DNA from: DAOTZU01 sp034433995
GTDB lineage: Bacteria; Chloroflexota; Anaerolineae; UBA1429
Reading direction: 5' to 3'
NCBI GenBank assembly: GCA_034433995.1
Contig: DAOTZU010000176.1
Coordinates: 1-5,819 of the forward strand
DNA: 5,819 bases
A model generated the notes under the pieces. That model had not been told where the DNA came from. It did no database searches and worked only from the letters and a program-made list of their open reading frames with translations. Shown piece by piece: positions 1-5,579 of the stretch (its first letter is position 1; each line of letters opens with the position of its first letter). The translations under genes and the position numbers were made by a program.

Positions 1-210
1 GGGGAGAGGGGCGGGGTGAGGGGAGCAGAGGCTCTGACGGACACCCCCCTCACCTAGCCTCTCCCCCAAGGGGGAGAGGGACTGGCCCCCTCGCCCCGCG
101 GGGGAGAGGGGCGGGGTGAGGGGAGCAGAGGCTCTGACGGACACCCCCCTCACCTAGCCTCTCCCCCAAGGGGGAGAGGGACTGGCTCCCTCTCCCCGCA
201 GGGGAGAGGG
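1..210. repeat. 100-bp tandem repeat, 2.1 copies, hairpin-rich
   Basis: Two consecutive 100-bp units (1-100 and 101-200) differ at only three positions (87/187, 93/193, 100/200). The first 10 bases of a third unit follow (201-210) before the sequence diverges. Each unit carries CCTCTCCCCC (58-67, 158-167) followed after AA by its exact reverse complement (70-79, 170-179). A second hairpin joins the units: 188-197 pairs perfectly with 201-210, while the equivalent arm at 88-97 has one mismatch. The start of the unit (GGGGAGAGG, 1-9) is also complementary to 58-66, so several folds compete. The repeat begins at the window edge and may extend upstream. No gene is supported here. C/G-rich hairpin repeats of this look are common intergenic elements in G+C-rich environmental bacteria. 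No transposase or clean target-site duplication is visible, so I call it a repeat and not a mobile element. Confidence 0.93.
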
Positions 211-239
211 GGGACGAAAATGGATAGGTTCGTGCAATG

Positions 240-291
240 CTGGCCGAGCGTGCTGAGACCTGTGGACGCAGAAGCTCAGCCGTTCGGCCAG
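240..291. promoter_or_regulatory. Imperfect 52-bp dyad in the leader of the permease operon
   Basis: CTGGCCGA (240-247) pairs exactly with TCGGCCAG (284-291). Inside it GCTGAG (252-257) pairs exactly with CTCAGC (275-280), leaving a small 4/3-nt internal loop and a 17-nt apical loop (258-274). The outer stem can be extended to 237 and 294 with two G-T wobbles. The dyad lies 30 nt before the GTG start of the first permease gene and outside the repeat array. It could be an RNA leader hairpin or a regulator-binding dyad. There is no T-run after it, so it is not an intrinsic terminator. I see no convincing -35/-10 pair in 211-321. The function is inference only. Confidence 0.45.
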
Positions 292-308
292 TGTGCTAGC
301 TAACTTGC

Positions 309-324
309 GGAGGGATAGTACGTG
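309..324 (+). promoter_or_regulatory. Ribosome binding site fixing the GTG start of the first permease gene
   Basis: GGAGG at 309-313 lies 8 nt before GTG at 322. In-frame stops TAA (301-303) and TAG (316-318) sit directly upstream, so no longer protein is possible. The next in-frame ATG is at residue 29, inside the first membrane segment, and would remove most of it. GTG 322 is therefore the only sensible start. Confidence 0.85.
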
Positions 325-2310
325 AACGAGCGCGCAGCCCAAAGATGGCCTTTCCGCTGGTTCTTTTTGGTGCTTGTGCTGGCCTTGATTGTGAATGCTG
401 TTTTCATGTTTATCCTGCCCAGCGGAGGGGCCGGTTCGGTCTTTAGCGCCCTGCCGGAGAAGGTGGGCGAGAGCGTCTATACCGTCAGCGCCTTGGGCGA
501 GGACGAGATCGTCCTGGCCACCTTGGGCAACGAGCTCAGCGTGCGCAAGGGCAATCAAATCCTGGCCCAGGCCACGGTGCCGGCGGCGGTGTTTGGCGTG
601 GTCTATCTGCCCAAGACCCAGGAGATTTTGGTGGGCGCCTCCGACGCCAAGGTGTATGTCTATGATCGCCGGCTCTCCCTCCGCCAAGAGATCGCGGTGC
701 CCAGCGGCGTGTTGGGCATGGCCGCGCTGGAAGATGGGTGGGTGGCCGTGGCCCATGGCGTGGGCGCTTACGGCGATCGCTTCTATGTCTCCTTCCTCAA
801 TCCCCAACGGCAGGTGGTCAATACCTATCAGGTGGGGGTGCGCATCAACGCCTTTGGCAGCCTCAACAATCTGGGGGTGTACGGCACCGACGAGGCCCGG
901 ATAGGGGCGGTGGATGCCGACGGGAACCTGCGCTGGGAGATCATGGGGCGGCGCAAGATCACCTCCATCGCCGGTTGGCCGGAGAACAACTTGGTCTTGG
1001 CCGGCGACATGGTGGGCAATCTTTATTATGTGGATCTTGAAGGCAATCTGATCAAAGAGGTGAACCTAACCCAGTTTCGCCTCTACGCCATCCGGCCTTT
1101 GAGCGAGGACATGGTGGCCGTGGGCGATGACGATGGCGGGCTGTATCTCTTGGATAATAAAGGGCAACTCCTCCTGGCCCAGCCCACGGTGAATGTGAAG
1201 GACCCGGTGGCGACCATCTACCTGGTGGATAAGGGCCGGGCCATGGCCGTGCGCCAGAGCGGCCAGGCGTTTATGATCGATCCCGAGACCCTGAAGAAAG
1301 CGCAACTGGCCCAAACCTTGCGCCCCTTCTGGATCGTGCTGGATGTGCTGGCGGTGCTGGCCTTGATCGTGACCCTGATCCGCGCTCAGGAGCCGTGGAA
1401 ACGGGCGGCCAACGCCCTCCTCGGCCGCATTTATCGCGCCCGCGCGGCCTATCTGTTCCTGTTGCCCTCGTTCATCTTTATCGCCATCTGGGTGTATGTG
1501 GCCACGGGGATGGCCATCTTTTATTCGACCACCGACTATGTCCCCGGCGATCCGATCCGCTTTGTGGGCATGGATAACTTTGTCTATATCTTTACCAAGG
1601 ATATGTACTTCTGGAAGGGCTTTGGGAACATGATCCTGCTCCTGGTGACCAGCGTGATCAAGGTGCTCACCATGCCCTTGGCGGTGGCCCTGCTGGTCTT
1701 TCATCTGCGCAGCCCCAAGGCCCAATACGTCTGGCGCACGGTGTTCCTGCTCCCCTCGGTGGTGCCGGGCGTCGTCTTGACCATGATGTGGAAGATGATT
1801 TACGACCCGGGCACCCACGGGTTTGTCAACGCCATCCTGCGGGCCATCAACCTGCCCCAATACCAGCGCGCCTGGCTGGGCGACGAAAAGACCGCCCTGT
1901 GGGCCATCATCTTTGCCGGTTTCCCCTGGGTGGGCGCCTTCCCCTTCCTCATCTACCTGGGCGGGTTGATCAACATCAACACCGAACTGTTCGACGCGGC
2001 GGCCATCGACGGAGTGAACTGGTGGAAGCGGTTGATCTATGTGGAATGGCCGCTCATCGCACCCCAACGCAACTTGCTGCTCTTTTTCACCTACCTGGGG
2101 GCCATCCAATCTTACGAGGGGATCTGGATCTATACCCAGGGCGGCCCCGGCCACGCCACCTATGTGCCGGCGTTGCAGCTCTTCTTGAACCTCTCGCAGG
2201 GGATGAAGATCGGCTATGCCTCGGCCATCGGGTTCGTGCTCTTTTTGATGGTGCTCACGGTGACCATCGTCAACCGGCGGCTCCAAGCCCGTAGCCAAAC
2301 TGCGATGTAG
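322..2310 (+). CDS. MalF-type ABC sugar transporter permease with N-terminal extracytoplasmic beta-propeller
   Basis: This is one half of the membrane channel of a CUT1-type carbohydrate importer, with an unusual extra domain. The protein has 662 residues, about twice a typical permease of roughly 300. Order of parts: a short basic N-terminus; membrane segment at about 12-32; a soluble domain at about 38-331; membrane segment at about 334-354; a basic linker (354-374); then the permease core with six likely membrane segments (about 376-398, 434-460, 471-493, 525-548, 584-604, 630-650). The core carries the ATPase-contacting EAA loop at about 555-581 (DAA 558-560, D563-G564, P577), with Asp replacing the usual Glu. 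The soluble domain shows about seven repeats of roughly 35-45 residues, with turns such as VDADGNL (197), VDLEGNL (237) and LDNKGQL (277), as expected of a seven-bladed WD40/PQQ-like propeller. Positive charges on both flanks place the propeller outside the membrane. The permease assignment is firm. The propeller is inferred from repeat spacing, and its role is unknown (docking a binding protein, glycan or cell-wall contact, sensing). The partner permease starts 11 nt downstream. Confidence 0.93.
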   Translation: MNERAAQRWPFRWFFLVLVLALIVNAVFMFILPSGGAGSVFSALPEKVGESVYTVSALGEDEIVLATLGNELSVRKGNQILAQATVPAAVFGVVYLPKTQEILVGASDAKVYVYDRRLSLRQEIAVPSGVLGMAALEDGWVAVAHGVGAYGDRFYVSFLNPQRQVVNTYQVGVRINAFGSLNNLGVYGTDEARIGAVDADGNLRWEIMGRRKITSIAGWPENNLVLAGDMVGNLYYVDLEGNLIKEVNLTQFRLYAIRPLSEDMVAVGDDDGGLYLLDNKGQLLLAQPTVNVKDPVATIYLVDKGRAMAVRQSGQAFMIDPETLKKAQLAQTLRPFWIVLDVLAVLALIVTLIRAQEPWKRAANALLGRIYRARAAYLFLLPSFIFIAIWVYVATGMAIFYSTTDYVPGDPIRFVGMDNFVYIFTKDMYFWKGFGNMILLLVTSVIKVLTMPLAVALLVFHLRSPKAQYVWRTVFLLPSVVPGVVLTMMWKMIYDPGTHGFVNAILRAINLPQYQRAWLGDEKTALWAIIFAGFPWVGAFPFLIYLGGLININTELFDAAAIDGVNWWKRLIYVEWPLIAPQRNLLLFFTYLGAIQSYEGIWIYTQGGPGHATYVPALQLFLNLSQGMKIGYASAIGFVLFLMVLTVTIVNRRLQARSQTAM

Positions 2311-2321
2311 GGAGAAGGACC

Positions 2322-3248
2322 ATGACAGAGATCACGAAAGAGGCCTCCACTGCCGCCGTCGGCGCGTTGGAGCGCGAGAAACGCCTAGAGGGGATCACCA
2401 TCACAACGTATCGGCGCAGGGTGCGTCCCAGCGATGTGATCTCCTATATCTTGCTGATCCTTTTCATCACCTTTATGTTCATCCCAATCTTGTTGATGAT
2501 CTCCATGTCGCTGCGGCCGACGGCGATGATCTATGCCGATTTCTGGGGCCTGCCCATCCCGCCGTATTTCAAGAACTATGCCATCACCCTGTTCGAGCTG
2601 TTGCCGCCTTTGGGGCGCACATTGACGGTCTATGCGGTGGGTATCGTGGGGATCTTGTTCTTTGCCTCCATCGCCGCCTTTGCCTTTGCCCGCATGCGCT
2701 TCCCCGGTTCGGAGGCGCTCTTTTACCTGATGGTGCTGGTGGTGATGATGATCCCCGGCGTGGTGGTCCTCACGCCGCACTTTGTTTTGGCCACGCGGTT
2801 TGGCTTGAAGGGCAAGCTTTGGGGCTTGGCCGTTACCTACATCATGGGTGGGCAGGCCTTTGCCATCTTTCTCATCAGCACCTTCTTCCGCTCGCAGCCG
2901 GAGGAGATCTTTGAATCGGCCCGGGTGGATGGCGCCAACGATTGGCAGACGCTGTGGAGCATCGCCATGCCCCTGGCGCGGCCCATCCTGGTGACCTTGG
3001 CCATCATGAACTTTTTGGGCATCTTTGGCGACCTGATCTGGCCCTCGCTGATGCTCCGCGCCGAGAACAAGACGCTGATGGTGGCCCTATTGAACTATAA
3101 CCCCTTGGTGGAAGGGGAGCTGGCGCGGCCGCGCCTCGGGCCCATCACGGCGGCGTATGTCTTCTCTTCCATCCCGCCGCTGATCCTGTTCATCATCGGC
3201 ATGAGGTATTACATCGCCGGCCTGACCTCTGGCGCCATCAAAGCCTAG
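2322..3248 (+). CDS. MalG-type ABC sugar transporter permease
   Basis: This is the second channel subunit of the carbohydrate importer and pairs with the upstream MalF-like protein. The 308 residues match the usual length for MalG/LacG-type permeases. A charged cytoplasmic N-terminus of about 38 residues precedes six likely membrane segments (about 39-61, 101-123, 132-154, 167-188, 221-243, 275-297). The EAA loop is clear at about 193-221 (E198, A200, D203, G204, P217) and would contact the nucleotide-binding subunit. The C-terminus (RYYIAGLTSGAIKA) is a close variant of the RYFVRGLTAGAVKG-like end shared by many CUT1 MalG proteins. The ATG start is preceded by GGAGAAGG (2311-2318), which directly follows the upstream TAG stop, so translation is probably coupled. 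An intrinsic terminator follows 36 nt after the stop. The exact sugar cannot be read from the sequence. Confidence 0.95.
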   Translation: MTEITKEASTAAVGALEREKRLEGITITTYRRRVRPSDVISYILLILFITFMFIPILLMISMSLRPTAMIYADFWGLPIPPYFKNYAITLFELLPPLGRTLTVYAVGIVGILFFASIAAFAFARMRFPGSEALFYLMVLVVMMIPGVVVLTPHFVLATRFGLKGKLWGLAVTYIMGGQAFAIFLISTFFRSQPEEIFESARVDGANDWQTLWSIAMPLARPILVTLAIMNFLGIFGDLIWPSLMLRAENKTLMVALLNYNPLVEGELARPRLGPITAAYVFSSIPPLILFIIGMRYYIAGLTSGAIKA

Positions 3249-3284
3249 AGGGCGCGGCGACGGTTCGGCGCCACGCGGCAGAGT

Positions 3285-3319
3285 AAGGGGCGAACTGCGG
3301 TTCGCCCCTTGTTGTGTTT
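3285..3319 (+). terminator. Intrinsic terminator after the permease pair
   Basis: AAGGGGCGAAC (3285-3295) and GTTCGCCCCTT (3300-3310) form a perfect 11-bp stem closed by a TGCG tetraloop. A T-rich tail, GTTGTGTTT (3311-3319), follows. The stem begins 36 nt after the TAG of the MalG-type gene. The tail is interrupted by G residues, so read-through into the beta-helix gene may be partial. Confidence 0.8.
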
Positions 3320-3340
3320 GGGGATGAGGGGATGTAGAAT
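3312..3340 (+). promoter_or_regulatory. Possible sigma-70-type promoter for the beta-helix gene
   Basis: TAGAAT (3335-3340) matches five of six bases of the -10 consensus. It lies 17 nt after TTGTGT (3312-3317), which matches only TTG of the -35 consensus. The -35 overlaps the tail of the terminator. The position, between the terminator and a gene with its own strong ribosome binding site, makes a promoter plausible, but the -35 is weak. Confidence 0.3.
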
Positions 3341-3380
3341 GGCAAGAGATGGGGGACAAACATCTTTTGTGCCGGGTAGC

Positions 3381-3397
3381 AAAGGAGGATTCGCATG
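3381..3397 (+). promoter_or_regulatory. Strong ribosome binding site fixing the beta-helix gene start
   Basis: AAAGGAGGA (3381-3389) is a near-ideal Shine-Dalgarno sequence, with its GGAGG core 6 nt before ATG 3395. An in-frame TAG at 3377-3379 stops any upstream extension. The start is secure, and so is the conclusion that the protein has no N-terminal signal peptide. Confidence 0.88.
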
Positions 3398-5494
3398 ACG
3401 CAGATGTGGGGTAAGGATGATCTGTATGTTTCGCCGCAGGGCAACGACCAATGGTCGGGGAGGCTCGCGGCGCCCAACGCCGAGGGCACCGATGGTCCCT
3501 TGGCCACCATCGCCGGGGCGCGGGACGTGGTGCGCCGGCGCAAGGAGGCCGGCGAGCTGGCCGGCCCGGTGACGGTGTGGCTGCGGGGCGGGCGCTATCC
3601 GTTGGCGGCGCCGCTGGTCTTTGGCCCGGAGGATTCGGGGCCCATCACCTACGCCGCCTATCCCGGCGAGGAGCCGGTGCTGGATGGCGGCGTGCGCATC
3701 GAGGGCTGGCAGCCTGTGGAGGTCAACGGCGTGGTGGCCTGGGTGGCCGAGGTGCCGGAGGTGGCCGCGGGCAAATGGTATTTCCGTGAGCTGTTCGTCA
3801 ACGGGCAGCGCCGCCGGCGGCCGCGCTTGCCCAAAGAGGGCTTTTACTGGATGGCCAACGTGCCGGGCCTCAGCCTGGATGCCCAGCTCTTTGAAGGCTC
3901 GGACACCTTCCAGTGTGTGCCGGGGGATATCAAGCCTTGGCGGAACCTCACCGATGTGGAGGTGATGGTGCTCCACTATTGGGTGGAGGAGCGCATGCCC
4001 ATCGCCCAGTTCGACCCGGCCACCCACACCGTGGTTTCTTCGCGGCGCAGTATCTTTGCCCTCAAAGATGATGCCCGCCGGCGCTATGCCAAGTATTACG
4101 TGGAGAATGTGTTCGAGGCCCTCTGCGAGCCGGGCGAGTGGTACCTGGATAGATCCACCGGCAAGGTGTATTATGTGCCCATGCCCGGCGAGACGCCCCA
4201 GACGGTGGAGGTTTATGCCCCGCGGGTGGAGCAACTGCTCCTCTTGCAGGGGGCGCCGGACGAGCACCGCTATGTGGAATATCTCCGCTTCCAAGGGCTC
4301 ACCTTCCGCCACGCCGATTGGAGGCAGCCTTCGGGTGGCGGGGAGAAATTCGGGCGGCCGGGGATCGATTTCGCCGCCGCGCCCCAGGCGGCCTTTCACG
4401 TGCCTGGCGTGATCCGATTGGAAGGGGCGCGCTACTGCGCCATCGAGGATTGCGTCATCGAGCATGTGGGCTGGTATGGGGTGGAGCTGGCCGATGGCTG
4501 CCAGGGGAACCGCCTCGTGGGCAACAGCATCCACGATCTGGGCGCGGGGGGCGTCAAGCTCAACGGCTCGGACGCCCAGGGCCCCTTGGCGCGGCGCACG
4601 GGGAACAACAGGATCACCGATAACCACATTTACGATGGCGGTCATGTCTTCCCCAGCGCCATCGGTGTGTTGTTGGTGCATTCCTTCGGCAACACCGTGG
4701 CCCACAACCATATTCATGACTTTTACTACTCCGGCATCTCCTGCGGCTGGGTCTGGGGCTATCGTGATAGCGTCACCAAAGATAACCGCATCGAAAAGAA
4801 CCATATTCACCACCTGGGCAAGGGCCTGCTGAGCGATATGGGCGGCATCTATACCCTAGGAGTGCAGCCGGGGACGGTGTTGCGCGGCAACCTGATCCAT
4901 GACGTGAAAAAGTGGAATTACGGCGGCTGGGGCATCTACCTGGATGAGGGCAGCTCGCACATCCTGGTGGAGAACAATATCGCCTACAACACCAACAGCC
5001 AACCCTTCCGCCAGCACTATGGCCGCGAGAACGTGGTGCGCAATAACATCTGGGCCTTTGGCGAGGAGGCGCAGGTGGGGCCATCACGGCCTGAGGAGCA
5101 CGTGTCCTACATCTTTGAGCGCAACATCGTCATCACCAACGGCCAGCCCCTCTTTCTGGGCGATAAGGCGTGGACGGGCGGCTTGGATCGCCGCACGCAA
5201 AAGGTTAAAATCATCACCGATCTCAACCTGTTCTGGGATGTGGGCGGCAAGGAGCTCTACTGCGCCAATATGCAACGCGATGCCGAGGCCCGCCAGGTGA
5301 TCTTGGAAACCCTGAACCTTGCCCAGTGGCAGGCCCTTGGGCGCGATACCCACTCCATCGTGGCCGACCCCAAGTGCAAGGACCTGGCGCATTACGATTT
5401 CACCTTGGTCGAGGATTCGCCGGCGCTGGCTCTGGGCTTCAAGCCTATTGACATGTCCGACGTCGGTCCGCGGCCCAAGGAGCGACGAGGGTAA
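3395..5494 (+). CDS. Right-handed parallel beta-helix protein, probable GH141-like glycoside hydrolase, predicted cytoplasmic
   Basis: The 699-residue protein is probably a carbohydrate-active enzyme. The N-terminal part (about 10-105) has the usual opening of this family: YVSPQGND (11-18), an ATIAGARDVVR helix (37-47), VWLRGGRYPL (61-70), EDSGPITYAAYPGEEPVLDG (79-98). A middle domain (about 125-290) includes RELFVNGQRRRRPRLP (131-146). The beta-helix (about 295-560) repeats an N-x-I-[HY]-D-like motif at 377, 410, 438, 469, 499 and, more loosely, 527 and 550, spaced 23-33 residues, one per coil. The strongest signature is DMGGIYT (481-487) followed by YGGWGIYLDEGSS (509-521) and FRQHYGREN (538-546), which resembles GH141, a family known for alpha-L-fucosidase and xylanase activity. 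D481 and D517 are candidate catalytic acids by inference. The C-terminus ends with a DFTLVEDSPALALGF motif (668-682), typical of such proteins. There is no signal peptide or membrane segment, so it probably acts on glycans imported by the neighbouring transporter. An alternative is another beta-helix GH or lyase family; the substrate is unknown. Confidence 0.9.
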   Translation: MTQMWGKDDLYVSPQGNDQWSGRLAAPNAEGTDGPLATIAGARDVVRRRKEAGELAGPVTVWLRGGRYPLAAPLVFGPEDSGPITYAAYPGEEPVLDGGVRIEGWQPVEVNGVVAWVAEVPEVAAGKWYFRELFVNGQRRRRPRLPKEGFYWMANVPGLSLDAQLFEGSDTFQCVPGDIKPWRNLTDVEVMVLHYWVEERMPIAQFDPATHTVVSSRRSIFALKDDARRRYAKYYVENVFEALCEPGEWYLDRSTGKVYYVPMPGETPQTVEVYAPRVEQLLLLQGAPDEHRYVEYLRFQGLTFRHADWRQPSGGGEKFGRPGIDFAAAPQAAFHVPGVIRLEGARYCAIEDCVIEHVGWYGVELADGCQGNRLVGNSIHDLGAGGVKLNGSDAQGPLARRTGNNRITDNHIYDGGHVFPSAIGVLLVHSFGNTVAHNHIHDFYYSGISCGWVWGYRDSVTKDNRIEKNHIHHLGKGLLSDMGGIYTLGVQPGTVLRGNLIHDVKKWNYGGWGIYLDEGSSHILVENNIAYNTNSQPFRQHYGRENVVRNNIWAFGEEAQVGPSRPEEHVSYIFERNIVITNGQPLFLGDKAWTGGLDRRTQKVKIITDLNLFWDVGGKELYCANMQRDAEARQVILETLNLAQWQALGRDTHSIVADPKCKDLAHYDFTLVEDSPALALGFKPIDMSDVGPRPKERRG

Positions 5495-5511
5495 AGAATC
5501 GCACACCGGGT

Positions 5512-5579
5512 TCACCACGGAGACGCGGAGGGCACGGAGGGACAGGAGATTCTCCGTGTTCTCCGTGACTCCGTGGTGA
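5512..5579 (+). other. Long 28-position stem-loop just after the last stop codon
   Basis: Bases 5512-5539 pair in strict register with 5552-5579 around a 12-nt loop (5540-5551). The stem is an 11-bp perfect arm (TCACCACGGAG 5512-5522 with CTCCGTGGTGA 5569-5579), one A-A mismatch (5523/5568), a 7-bp block with one G-T wobble (5524-5530 with 5561-5567), two G-T wobbles, and a perfect 7-bp block (CACGGAG 5533-5539 with CTCCGTG 5552-5558). It starts 17 nt after the TAA. No T-run follows, so it is not a classic intrinsic terminator. It could stabilise the 3' end of the mRNA, assist Rho-type termination, or simply be part of the repeat. Confidence 0.7.

Noticed and set aside
1..210. Upstream repeat as an insertion sequence or MITE
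   Set aside because: No transposase, no clear terminal inverted repeats with a target-site duplication, and the left edge is cut by the window. A repeat call is all that the sequence supports.
188..210. Perfect GC-rich hairpin as a terminator for an upstream gene
   Set aside because: The stem is good but is followed by GGGGACGAAAA and not by a T-run, and on the other strand there is no T-run either; it is part of the repeat.
154..807. Minus-strand open frame of 217 codons starting in the first permease gene and ending in the upstream repeat
   Set aside because: Its C-terminal part is translated hairpin repeat (SPLRGEGASPSPPWGRG-like), a known kind of spurious peptide, and the rest is antisense to a real gene.
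1066..2298. Minus-strand open frame of 410 codons opposite the first permease gene
   Set aside because: Its product is rich in His, Gln, Gly and Asp with no recognisable domain, and it lies wholly opposite a clearly real permease. It is a by-product of G/C-biased third codon positions.
3245..4813. Minus-strand open frame of 522 codons opposite the beta-helix gene
   Set aside because: Low-complexity His/Ala/Gly/Pro-rich product with no domain. Its 3' part also crosses the terminator and intergenic region. The sense-strand gene is well supported.
5319..5579. Plus-strand 86-codon frame overlapping the end of the beta-helix gene
   Set aside because: Out of frame with the real gene and ending in translated repeat (ETRRARR); no ribosome binding site was seen.
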